This document shows positions 1 through 6,684 of a stretch of 37,232 bases of DNA, piece by piece. The position numbers were made by a program, and so were the translations under genes. The stretch comes from Coxiellaceae bacterium (GTDB lineage: Bacteria; Pseudomonadota; Gammaproteobacteria; Comchoanobacterales; Comchoanobacteraceae): the NCBI GenBank assembly GCA_902601155.1, contig CACKMC010000007.1, positions 1-37,232 on the forward strand. Direction: 5' to 3'. Position 1 is the stretch's first letter; every line of letters begins with the position of its first letter. The notes under the pieces are model-generated. The model had not been told where the DNA came from, ran no database searches, and saw nothing but the letters and a program-made list of their open reading frames with translations.

Positions 1-57
1 AATCGTATACTCATTCACATCTGTGTCTTCTTATATTACGCAAAATTAACCATACAA

Positions 58-924
58 TCAACGAATAGCTCGCTGACTAAAAAAAGTACTTAACAATAAA
101 AAGATCATACCCCATATGGATCCCGCATACCAGCTAGCTTGGTGGCAAAGTATCAACCATACGATAGATAAACTAGGCGTGATATAGGCTGAAATCGAAA
201 CTAGCACCAACATGCCTTCCTGCATGGCATAAGCCCATAACCAATAAGCTAATGTAGAACAAAAAAAACCGATAAAACCTAGTAAAAACCAGTCTCTCAT
301 GGTGAGCACAACCCATACATGATGATCGCTGCTAAAATAAAAAAAACCGCAACCTACCAAAGAGTACAAACCTAACATCTCAACAGGAACGCTCCTCGTT
401 TTCTCCACTTGTAAACAATAAGCTACCCACATGAAGGCCCCCATCGCCGCAGCCCCCCAACCTAAGAGATACGCATGGTGAACGAGAGCTTGCGTAAACA
501 AGTCATGAGAAACCATGGCGACGAAACTGGCGATACCAAAAAACAAAGAAAGCCAGATAGCATAATAGGAAAGATGAGGCTTTCGCCATACTGACACCAA
601 AATAAGTAACACAGGCCACAACCATGCTATCAAATCAACTTGTAAAGCAGGCGCCCAATGAAATGCATGAAAATAAAACCAATCATTGCCTAAAAAAAAT
701 AGACCATTTAATATCAAACCCACATGCCAAGCTTGTTGAATCTCACCCCATTTCTTGAGATAGGTTAGCCTTATCAAGCTACATAAACCACATATCCCAA
801 GTGTCAAACACAATGCCTGAGTGGCAGGTACTCGCTGCACTAAACTTAAGATCACGGCAGAAAGAGACCACAGTAATAGTGCAAGATATCCAGCACTCTT
901 TGCTTTTTGTTCAGCTAAAATCAA
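58..924 (-). CDS. DMT-superfamily (EamA/YddG-like) membrane exporter
   Basis: A hydrophobic protein of about 288 residues with roughly ten predicted membrane helices and no long soluble domain. The stretches WLWPVLLI in the first half and GAFMWVAYC in the second resemble the two EamA repeats of YddG, an inner-membrane exporter of aromatic amino acids; the substrate here is an inference. There is no in-frame ATG near the 5' end. TTG at 924 is preferred because a TAGGGA Shine-Dalgarno lies 8 nt upstream and because the promoter at 954-982 predicts transcription starting near 947. An in-frame TTG at 963 would lie upstream of that start point. The gene is divergent from the secreted-protein cluster, and its promoter lies inside a repeat that recurs 720 bp away. 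Family call is good; substrate is uncertain. Confidence 0.8.
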   Translation of the reverse strand: MILAEQKAKSAGYLALLLWSLSAVILSLVQRVPATQALCLTLGICGLCSLIRLTYLKKWGEIQQAWHVGLILNGLFFLGNDWFYFHAFHWAPALQVDLIAWLWPVLLILVSVWRKPHLSYYAIWLSLFFGIASFVAMVSHDLFTQALVHHAYLLGWGAAAMGAFMWVAYCLQVEKTRSVPVEMLGLYSLVGCGFFYFSSDHHVWVVLTMRDWFLLGFIGFFCSTLAYWLWAYAMQEGMLVLVSISAYITPSLSIVWLILCHQASWYAGSIWGMIFLLLSTFFSQRAIR

Positions 925-940
925 TCTTGTTGTCCCTATG

Positions 941-1076
941 TTATACCTAAAACATCTTAACAAAAACGCATCATACTTTCAATTTAACCCTTTAAATTTA
1001 AATGTAGTTTGTAAATGATAATCAGAAAAGACAGCTCCCTGATTCACCGAAAACATAATAACTACTGATTACTCAC
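941..1076. repeat. Direct repeat, copy 1 (duplicated intergenic region)
   Basis: Positions 941-1050 align without gaps to 1661-1770, with about 16 mismatches in 110 by eye. After a gap of about 10 bp in copy 2, the similarity continues to a shared TGATTACTCAC. The repeat holds the exporter promoter and a small dyad at 981-998 (AATTTAA, 4-nt loop, TTAAATT). It ends about 28 bp upstream of the -35 element of the first secreted-protein gene. Confidence 0.85.
954..982 (-). promoter_or_regulatory. Sigma70-type promoter of the DMT exporter
   Basis: Read on the minus strand: TTGAAA (977-982), a 17-bp spacer, then TAAGAT (954-959). The predicted start near 947 gives a leader of about 23 nt before the TTG at 924. 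The promoter lies within repeat copy 1. Confidence 0.55.
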
Positions 1077-1103
1077 AAATATCAGAAGAAACCTTAAAAA
1101 AAT

Positions 1104-1132
1104 TTGCATTATTTTCATAAAACTATTAAAAT
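1104..1132 (+). promoter_or_regulatory. Promoter of first secreted-protein gene
   Basis: TTGCAT (1104-1109), 17-bp spacer, TAAAAT (1127-1132). The arrangement and AT-rich spacer match those of the promoters at 1808 and 2469. Confidence 0.6.
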
Positions 1133-1163
1133 ATTGTTGTATTAGGTTAAATAAGGAGTAAAA

Positions 1164-1490
1164 ATGACTAAGAAAGCTTTACTATTGTGTTTAGCATTTT
1201 GTTGCCATCTAACTTTTGCAGCAACAATCGTTAATAACTCCGATGGTGATTTAGCCTATCGTTTTAGAGATATACATAACCGTGTTCATATAAGATATCT
1301 ACCAGCACACCAATCCATTGTATTAAAGCATCTGGAGAATTCCCCAATTTATATTTACTGGTACAACAAAGACATTGATATTGGCCAAGGACGATTAGAA
1401 TGGTATGACGGTGCGCCAGAAGTACAAAAAAATGATGTATTAGAATTAACTGACTATAACACAGTACTTTATAATGGTATTGATCAATGA
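1164..1490 (+). CDS. Small secreted protein, Pro-His family, member 1
   Basis: A 108-residue protein I do not recognise from any named family. Residues 1-20 form a signal peptide: a KK n-region, a Leu/Cys-rich core and a likely cut after TFA-A. The mature part of about 88 residues begins TIVNNS and carries YLPAHQSIVL near residues 45-54, the PxHxS core shared by the neighbouring paralogs. It ends with an NG-containing segment. It looks like a small beta-rich periplasmic or exported domain without cysteines. AAGGAG sits 7 nt before the ATG, and its own sigma70 promoter lies at 1104-1132. It stands first in a tandem series of related genes, and its 3' end is followed directly by a second, out-of-frame copy of the family C-terminus. 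Function unknown; export to periplasm or exterior is inferred from the signal peptide. Confidence 0.8.
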   Translation: MTKKALLLCLAFCCHLTFAATIVNNSDGDLAYRFRDIHNRVHIRYLPAHQSIVLKHLENSPIYIYWYNKDIDIGQGRLEWYDGAPEVQKNDVLELTDYNTVLYNGIDQ

Positions 1491-1548
1491 CAAAATAAAA
1501 TTGAATGCCGATGACACAATATCTTTTAATGGTATTCATCTTAGCTAG
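1486..1548 (+). pseudogene. Orphan C-terminal fragment of a secreted-family paralog
   Basis: In a different frame, starting in the last codons of member 1, codons 1486-1548 read NDKIKLNADDTISFNGIHLS and then stop. This matches the C-termini of members 2 (DRITLEANDTLTLNGVNLG) and 3 (DTIKLLANKTIDFNGTHIG). It has no start or N-terminal half. The likeliest reading is a scar left by recombination or deletion between tandem paralogs, or the original C-terminus of member 1 separated by a frameshift. Confidence 0.7.
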
Positions 1549-1660
1549 AAAGCTGTTAAAAGATAACATCAACAGTTGTTAGGTTGATGGTATGTTCAAA
1601 GAAAACGTACTCATATTTATATTATCTATGACCATGCGTATCATAGCTATATGAAATACG

Positions 1661-1787
1661 TTATGCCTAAATCACTTTAACAAAAACATGTCATACTTTC
1701 AATTTAACCCTTTAAATTTTAATGTGGTTTGTAAATAGTAATCAGAAAATGTTACTCCCTGATTCACCGAAGGCGTGATTACTCACC
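1661..1787. repeat. Direct repeat, copy 2
   Basis: Second copy of the 941-1076 segment, exactly 720 bp downstream. It again lies just upstream of a secreted-protein gene, about 20 bp before its -35 element. The AATTTAA/TTAAATT dyad is kept at 1701-1718. The similarity stops at 1661, upstream of the exporter coding part, so this copy contains the exporter promoter but no exporter. Confidence 0.85.
1674..1702 (-). promoter_or_regulatory. Duplicated, orphan copy of the exporter promoter
   Basis: On the minus strand, TTGAAA (1697-1702), 17-bp spacer, TAAAGT (1674-1679). It is positionally equivalent to the exporter promoter in repeat copy 1, but here it points into the 3' end of secreted-protein member 1. 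If active it would give antisense RNA. Confidence 0.35.
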
Positions 1788-1807
1788 ATGTTAAAAAACA
1801 ACAAAAC

Positions 1808-1836
1808 TTGTATTTTATTTATAAAAATGATATAAT
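1808..1836 (+). promoter_or_regulatory. Promoter of second secreted-protein gene
   Basis: TTGTAT (1808-1813), 17-bp spacer, perfect TATAAT (1831-1836). Confidence 0.7.
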
Positions 1837-1863
1837 AAACACATATTTAAATAAGAGAAAATC

Positions 1864-2187
1864 ATGATGAATAAAAAAGCTTTCGTGTTATGCCTGGCAC
1901 TATTTTGCCAATTATCTTTTGCATCAACTCTCATCAATGAGTCAAACACTGACTTATTTTATCGTTATCAAGATATCAATCACCATACTCATACGAAATC
2001 ATTACCGCCACACCAATCCGTTGACTTACCTCATATGAGCAGTCCATCTATTTATCTTTTCTGGATCAACAAGCACAATGGCAAGACATACAAAGAATCT
2101 TATTGTTCACCTGTCTTAGGCAAAAATGACAGGATCACGTTAGAAGCCAATGACACATTAACTTTGAATGGCGTTAATCTTGGTTAA
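1864..2187 (+). CDS. Small secreted protein, Pro-His family, member 2
   Basis: A 107-residue protein with a clear signal peptide (KK, hydrophobic core, cut near SFA-S at about residue 21). The mature chain begins TLINES, then a YRYQDINHH strand, then SLPPHQSVDL, then an FWINKHNGKTY segment, and it ends NGVNLG. It is most like member 3, sharing roughly half of its positions by eye including YRY, LPPHQS, the HNG/Y pattern and the terminal NG. Two in-frame ATGs (1864, 1867) follow an AAGAGA Shine-Dalgarno; either could be used. The upstream region is the duplicated copy of that of member 1, so members 1 and 2 probably arose by tandem duplication of a 720-bp unit. No catalytic motif is visible. 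Function unknown; secretion inferred. Confidence 0.8.
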   Translation: MMNKKAFVLCLALFCQLSFASTLINESNTDLFYRYQDINHHTHTKSLPPHQSVDLPHMSSPSIYLFWINKHNGKTYKESYCSPVLGKNDRITLEANDTLTLNGVNLG

Positions 2188-2214
2188 CAAGCGACCACAA
2201 GTATACCTTGTTAG

Positions 2215-2440
2215 CGATTATCGTGATATCTTCAAATACACTTCGCATCAACACAGACAATGCGCATGTAATCATCGTAAAAAACCGACTGATTTTTCCT
2301 ATATTATCTATCCATGCTCCTGTCATAGCCATCACAAAAACGAATAACACATGGTGTGTTAACCTGAAGCATTGAACACTGTGTACAAAAGAAGGTACTT
2401 GCTCATATCACGATGACTCTACAAGGCGCAGATAAAGGAA
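2215..2440 (-). pseudogene. Probable remnant of an MFS transporter
   Basis: On the minus strand the segment around 2230-2365 reads HVLFVFVMAMTGAWIDNIGK and continues as a hydrophobic stretch. This resembles the helix plus loop motif A region (GxxxDxxG) of ProP-like major facilitator transporters. Continuity needs a frameshift near 2360 (VFNASG ends at a stop and LTHHVLF continues in another frame) and a stop further upstream near 2400. There is no intact reading frame. I infer a decayed transporter gene interrupting the secreted-protein array; similarity is by eye only. Confidence 0.35.
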
Positions 2441-2468
2441 ACACCAATAACATGTCAAAACCATTTAT

Positions 2469-2497
2469 TTGCATTATTTTAAATTAAATGATATAAT
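2469..2497 (+). promoter_or_regulatory. Promoter of third secreted-protein gene
   Basis: TTGCAT (2469-2474), 17-bp spacer, perfect TATAAT (2492-2497). The -35 and the first spacer bases (TATTTT) match those of the promoter at 1104, but the longer repeat found upstream of members 1 and 2 is absent here. Confidence 0.7.
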
Positions 2498-2523
2498 GAA
2501 ATCAATCACTAAAGAGAATGATT

Positions 2524-2844
2524 ATGATTAAAAAAATACTATTATTTTGTTTCGCGCTTTGCTACCAATTATCCTTTGCATCAACTATCATCAATGAATC
2601 TGATACCAAGGTGTATTATCGTTACTTAGATAACAATCACCACATTCAGTCAGCCACTCTCCCTCCACACCAATCGATTGATTTATCGATCACTGATCGT
2701 ACACCGATTAATTTGGTCTGGATAGATATACACAATGGCCAGACCTATTATCAATTGTACTACCAATCTGCATTCAGAACGCATGACACGATAAAATTAC
2801 TAGCCAATAAAACAATTGACTTTAATGGTACCCATATTGGCTAA
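2524..2844 (+). CDS. Small secreted protein, Pro-His family, member 3
   Basis: Start 2524 is preferred over the in-frame ATG at 2518 because AAGAG then sits about 7 nt upstream; the upstream ATG would overlap that site. The 106-residue product has a signal peptide (IKK, Leu/Phe/Cys core, cut near SFA-S). The mature part begins TIINES, followed by a YYRYLDNNHH strand, TLPPHQSIDL and a VWIDIHNGQTYY segment, and ends NGTHIG. It is the closest relative of member 2. The mature part has no cysteine, no metal-ligand cluster and no known enzyme motif, so a small beta-sandwich binding or structural role is the best guess. It has its own strong promoter and no evident operon partner. Function unknown. 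Confidence 0.8.
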   Translation: MIKKILLFCFALCYQLSFASTIINESDTKVYYRYLDNNHHIQSATLPPHQSIDLSITDRTPINLVWIDIHNGQTYYQLYYQSAFRTHDTIKLLANKTIDFNGTHIG

Positions 2845-2897
2845 TCACGCTTCTGGTATACCTGAGTAGTTACGCACCCCATGGCATCACGGCAAAG

Positions 2898-2926
2898 TTG
2901 ACAACTACGCCAAAAACATTTATTAT
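2898..2926 (+). promoter_or_regulatory. Promoter of fourth secreted-protein gene
   Basis: Perfect TTGACA (2898-2903), 17-bp spacer, TATTAT (2921-2926). Confidence 0.6.
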
Positions 2927-2951
2927 AAACGAAATTTAATAAGGAAAAAAA

Positions 2952-3275
2952 GTGAAAAAACGTTTATTCGTGTTATTGGCTATGCTAAGCATGACTACTT
3001 TGGCAGCAACACACAATATCACACTGACTAACAATACACCCTACATTGCAACCTATGATTATACGGACTATGACCCAACTGTTGCAAAATCTAGTGGTAC
3101 TTTACAACCGCATGCAAAAACGACGTTTATCGCTTCAGATAAAAATGGTTACTTGTATACCCTTCTCAACCACCTCAAAGAAGATAAAATCTATTTTATG
3201 GGATGGGGTAGCTTCGTACGATATTATAATCGAACGATTAGTATCGAAGAAAACATGCATTATACTATTTATTAA
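2952..3275 (+). CDS. Small secreted protein, divergent Pro-His family, member 4
   Basis: A 107-residue product starting at GTG; AAGGA lies 6 nt upstream, which fixes the start. The signal peptide runs through TLA-A at about residue 19. The mature chain begins THNITLTNNTPYIATYDY, then GTLQPHAKTTF, so it keeps the Asn-Thr strand and the Pro-His core of the family. The second half diverges (a GWGSFVRYYN segment) and the terminal NG motif is absent. It follows member 3 by 107 bp under its own near-consensus promoter. It is likely an older or re-specialised paralog with the same beta-rich fold. Function unknown. Confidence 0.75.
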   Translation: MKKRLFVLLAMLSMTTLAATHNITLTNNTPYIATYDYTDYDPTVAKSSGTLQPHAKTTFIASDKNGYLYTLLNHLKEDKIYFMGWGSFVRYYNRTISIEENMHYTIY

Positions 3276-3524
3276 AGCAACTTAATGAATAAGATACGCT
3301 AGTCACACCATGTTTTGTGCTTAACAATCACCTGGGGCGTCATTAGCCGTGTTTATTTCATGGCAATGTGCGCCACCATACGACTAGGCAAGACGCTTTC
3401 ACACGCAAGGCACGGCAGTCATCATATCAATATGGATCTCTCGTTTGCTTCTAGTTTTTAACACCATCATAATATACTGCGCTCTCAGTAAAAACCATGC
3501 CACCAGTATTGGATACGCATGTTA

Positions 3525-5354
3525 TCATGGTTGACTTCCCTTGGACTCATGATGGCTATCCCTCAATGTTTCATCCGTGCTCACTACCTGTTCAACCTTC
3601 GTGGATCGCTTAGACGGCACGACATCTTTTCTTCCGCTATCTTTGCTTAATACAACGGTAGCCACATCTTCTCCGGACTTATTCACGGGCTTTGGAAAAA
3701 ATGCTTGTAATTTCTTTTTTATACCCCTATGTAAATAGACTTGTGTACCACGAAGCCGACTATATGCTTGCAGGACCCCTGAATGCTCCTCAGGACTTAA
3801 CTCAGCCGGAGGCAGATAGGGCTCAGCATACAAATCTTCCATCAAAGTGCTTAAACTGTATAAGGTTTCTACATGCTGACTTCGCGCTTTGTCATCAGTA
3901 TGTGAATCAGCAATTGCAGCACATAAGCTTACTACGCGCTTGTCTACGGCTTGCTGAATCTTTTTGCCATACTTACTTAACATGACCCTTTTTTTATTCT
4001 CAAGATAGGAAGATGACGTGGTTACTTTTCCCCGTGTATTTTGTTCCGTCACGGCCCTAAGCAAGCGAACATAGCCTGTCAAACGAAGTAAATGCGCATC
4101 GCTAATTATGTTCTGATCAGACGTAATGAGCGCTTCCATGTCATCTATCGCGGCATCAATAAAGCCATTTTGCGCTTCATTGTCAAACAACTTCTCTCTA
4201 AACTGGGCACAATTCGTGGTTTTTGCGCCATCCATGATAGAAAACACTCTGATTTGCTTTCCGCTTCTATTGTCTTGAATGCTTGCTTGGTATAAATCAG
4301 CTATCTTACTCGCGTCACCCCCAAATGCGCCACAACTGAGCGCACCATGCACTTGCACATCACTATTGGATCCATGATTATACTGATTTTGGATGCTTTT
4401 TTTTGCATATTCATTCAATATACTTTCATTCTGTTTATTAGCCTTTTTCTCTGAACTCATCAATTGTTGTACACATAAAACACTCAAACCAAACAGCACA
4501 CTCACACACGATGCCAATGTGATGATGGCCCACAATGGCAGTAAGCCTTGGACAAATAACACGCCCATGGTAGTCGCCGCACCTATGGTTAATAGGCTGT
4601 TGACCAACGTTAAGCTAAAAAGAGCTCGATCGACTGGCTGATACCCTTGAATACTTTTGTTATTGAATCCAGCGAATATCAGCCTACCAAAAAATGTCGT
4701 TTTATAATCCGGGCCAGCCACCACCACTTCTGTTAAGGTTGATTGAGCGCCGCCAAACTCCATGGGAAGTGTGTGTGCATGCCCGTCATTGACTATCTCA
4801 TGACTTGCTTCGTCACTGTATTGCCAACCTGTGATAAAATTGACATTGTCACAATGCTTTGCTGCCGCGATCACACGAGGTAATGCACGAGAGATATGCT
4901 CTTCTTGAGCCGCAGCACCGATATGCACCCCTCCTCCGTTAAACGTGGCATTGGCAAGGTTGTCGACAGCAACGCTCTGTTGACAACCACCTAGGGCCAT
5001 ATCTAACCAAGCTGCGTTGGCTAAACAATCACCGTGGAACACTGCAGCCCCTCTATTACTATTAAGATTCCTTAGATATTGATCTAAAGCGTTTGCTGCT
5101 GTGCTTGATAATACCTTCCGTTTGTTTGACTGAGAACTTCTTGATGGCAAGAGACTTTTCATATACTGCTCAGGTGTTCCACCTTCCCCAGCATCACACC
5201 AGTCAATACATGCTTTGAGTTGTGCTCGGTATAGTCCAACCTTGTAACCAGCCTGATGCTCTAACCAGGAACCTGGGTTTAGCCACCAAAAATTAGATTG
5301 TTTATATGCTTTTTTCATCAATGCTAACGATTCATTTGTCGTACCATCTCTCAT
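3525..5354 (-). CDS. PARG-fold ADP-ribose glycohydrolase-like protein with membrane hairpin
   Basis: A 609-residue protein. ATG 5354 is chosen because AGGAG lies 7 nt upstream; the frame extends to a TTG at 5510 without a comparable site. Residues about 135-160 read NATFNGGGVHIGAAAQEEH, which fits the GGG-x(6-8)-QEE catalytic signature of poly(ADP-ribose) glycohydrolases and bacterial DUF2263/TIGR02452 relatives; the second Glu of QEE is the catalytic type. EVVVAGPDY (about 209-217) and HGALSCGAFGGD (about 336-347), then a VFSIMDG strand, fit the later core strands of that fold. Between them lie two hydrophobic helices (about 244-268 and 271-296), a hairpin not expected in soluble PARGs. The last 200 residues are charged and helical, ending in a Glu/Ser/Lys-rich tail. 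No signal peptide. I infer an ADP-ribose-removing enzyme anchored to a membrane, possibly a translocated effector. It stands alone between two groups of secreted-protein genes. Confidence 0.7.
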   Translation of the reverse strand: MRDGTTNESLALMKKAYKQSNFWWLNPGSWLEHQAGYKVGLYRAQLKACIDWCDAGEGGTPEQYMKSLLPSRSSQSNKRKVLSSTAANALDQYLRNLNSNRGAAVFHGDCLANAAWLDMALGGCQQSVAVDNLANATFNGGGVHIGAAAQEEHISRALPRVIAAAKHCDNVNFITGWQYSDEASHEIVNDGHAHTLPMEFGGAQSTLTEVVVAGPDYKTTFFGRLIFAGFNNKSIQGYQPVDRALFSLTLVNSLLTIGAATTMGVLFVQGLLPLWAIITLASCVSVLFGLSVLCVQQLMSSEKKANKQNESILNEYAKKSIQNQYNHGSNSDVQVHGALSCGAFGGDASKIADLYQASIQDNRSGKQIRVFSIMDGAKTTNCAQFREKLFDNEAQNGFIDAAIDDMEALITSDQNIISDAHLLRLTGYVRLLRAVTEQNTRGKVTTSSSYLENKKRVMLSKYGKKIQQAVDKRVVSLCAAIADSHTDDKARSQHVETLYSLSTLMEDLYAEPYLPPAELSPEEHSGVLQAYSRLRGTQVYLHRGIKKKLQAFFPKPVNKSGEDVATVVLSKDSGRKDVVPSKRSTKVEQVVSTDETLRDSHHESKGSQP

Positions 5355-5867
5355 ATCATCTCTCCTGTTCACAGGCGCATGGTTGTGCCACCCTTGATCA
5401 ATTCTTTGCATACTAACTAGCCGATTTTGACCATGTGAAGCGACACGCTTAGGGCCCTTCTCAAGACTGTATAGGTTATATTGGAGAAATAGGGGGCAAT
5501 AAAAACACAATCATGTTTTCTCATGCGTCATATACGCCATGCCATACCACAAGAAGATAAACAACATGAGTCATTTCTCACAGACTACATGGAAAAACCA
5601 TGGCCACACACGCCTATCTTTATATGACCGCCATGCAGTTGAATAGCAAGGCGGTATGCTTTGACTCACTGGCCTAGTGGGACATCAATGAACCAAGTGC
5701 GCACAAATTGACACTGATTCATTGCAATCGACTGAATAATTAAGGTGCTGTGAAGCGATAGACTCACTGACCTTGGCATCGGATGATACGGAATACAGTC
5801 CACCATGATCAAAGCATCCATTCACATAGCACCCAAATGTCATAAGAACCAAAACAAACAAAAACAC
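5355..5867. other. Intergenic region without a convincing gene
   Basis: About 510 bp between the PARG-like gene and the promoter of secreted member 5. It must hold the PARG-like gene's promoter, but I see no good -35/-10 pair. An open frame at 5685-5879 (minus) begins with a hydrophobic stretch, but it uses TTG, lacks a Shine-Dalgarno and overlaps the member-5 promoter, so it is not called. Confidence 0.5.
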
Positions 5868-5896
5868 TTGACAAATCAACGATCATTAGGTACAAT
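5868..5896 (+). promoter_or_regulatory. Promoter of fifth secreted-protein gene
   Basis: TTGACA (5868-5873), 17-bp spacer, TACAAT (5891-5896). The predicted start near 5903 argues for translation from ATG 5925 rather than 5913. Confidence 0.65.
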
Positions 5897-5924
5897 TTAT
5901 TAGTCTTAAAAAATGATTCCAAAC

Positions 5925-6251
5925 ATGAAAAAAGTTTTTATAATCTGGTTATTTCTGATGCATGCCAGCTTTGCTATGACCGTACATAACCATACTGACA
6001 CACTTTTGCATTATGCAAAAAATCCACCTCATGCTGTATTAGAAGATCCAGCAAATCAGGGCACGATCCCTCCGCATCGTAGCGTACAACTAAAGATCCA
6101 ATACGACCATACTACATTAATGCTCCAATCATCGACTGATCAACCACCCGCCATTATTATGCTTCAGAAAAATGACAAACGTCTTGACTTCTATAGTCCC
6201 AGTCGGCTATTACTTAACAATGAAAACCTATCAGATGACACGTCTGCTTAA
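5925..6251 (+). CDS. Small secreted protein, Pro-His family, member 5
   Basis: A 108-residue product from ATG 5925, four codons after an in-frame ATG at 5913. The later start gives a typical MKK signal peptide and a leader of about 21 nt behind the promoter at 5868-5896. No clear Shine-Dalgarno for either start. Cleavage is likely after SFA near residue 17. The mature part starts MTVHNHTDTLLHY and has GTIPPHRSVQLKI, the family Pro-His core. A C-terminal LQKNDKRLDFYSPSRLLL segment resembles QKNDVLELTDYNTVLY of member 1. This places it in the same family although it lies 2.6 kb from the main array, on the other side of the PARG-like gene. Its 3' end overlaps the next gene, suggesting coupled translation. 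Function unknown. Confidence 0.75.
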   Translation: MKKVFIIWLFLMHASFAMTVHNHTDTLLHYAKNPPHAVLEDPANQGTIPPHRSVQLKIQYDHTTLMLQSSTDQPPAIIMLQKNDKRLDFYSPSRLLLNNENLSDDTSA

Positions 6252-6639
6252 AAAGCACCTCATTCTTTTGCTTTTTATCGCCGCGCCATGCCTTGCTATC
6301 AACATGTCTAACCTAAACAGCAAAGGTGTTTTCTATAACGTTTATGTGAATGAACAACCTTTATTTATGCAGGCACAAATCATCGAACCCCACCAAAATC
6401 TAACCGACATACTTCGTGGCTTTGACTTTCCTATTGCACGCGTCAGTAGCATCACATTATGGTTTGCTTCACCAAGTTCAACCATGACACTTGCCAACAA
6501 AACGCGCATCACAAATATCACTTCGCCAGCAAAATGCTCTATTCAAATATTAACCACAGAACAACGAAAAACCACACTGTCTCCCCCTCAACCTGTCACC
6601 CTCAACAAACATTGCCAAGCGCACATTATTGACAGCTAG
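6220..6639 (+). CDS. Small secreted protein, remote member 6
   Basis: About 139 residues from ATG 6220; ATG 6235 is an equally possible start. A frame open from 6172 is discarded because it lies deep inside the preceding gene and would put extra residues before the signal peptide. The signal peptide has an RLLKKH n-region, a LILLLFIAA core and a likely cut after CLA. The mature chain begins INMSNLNSKGVFYNVYVN and has IIEPHQNL at the position where relatives have LPPHQS. It is longer than the relatives and has a C-terminal half with two cysteines (SPAKCS and NKHCQA) that could form a disulfide in the periplasm. It overlaps member 5 by 17-32 bp, so the two are probably cotranslated. Family membership is tentative; function unknown. 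Confidence 0.65.
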   Translation: MKTYQMTRLLKKHLILLLFIAAPCLAINMSNLNSKGVFYNVYVNEQPLFMQAQIIEPHQNLTDILRGFDFPIARVSSITLWFASPSSTMTLANKTRITNITSPAKCSIQILTTEQRKTTLSPPQPVTLNKHCQAHIIDS

Positions 6640-6684
6640 CATACAGACTGATACCTTGATAAAACGCGTTTTTAGGCTACGATA

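Noticed and set aside
1567-1589. Hairpin CATCAAC / GTTGATG downstream of secreted member 1
   Set aside because: Seven-bp stem without a following T-run, so not called as a terminator.
941-1787. CRISPR-like or insertion-sequence interpretation of the repeated DNA
   Set aside because: Only two copies, 720 bp apart and containing promoters and a gene; no terminal inverted repeats, transposase or short spacers.
3046-3285. 79-aa frame overlapping secreted member 4
   Set aside because: Shadow frame without a ribosome site; member 4 has the signal peptide, GTG with AAGGA and a promoter.
5355-5510. N-terminal extension of the PARG-like protein from TTG 5510
   Set aside because: The strong AGGAG seven nt before ATG 5354 marks the better start, and the extension has no recognisable domain.
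5685-5879. 64-aa minus-strand frame with a hydrophobic start resembling a small lipoprotein
   Set aside because: TTG start, no ribosome site, poor lipobox (TFGC), and it overlaps the promoter of secreted member 5.
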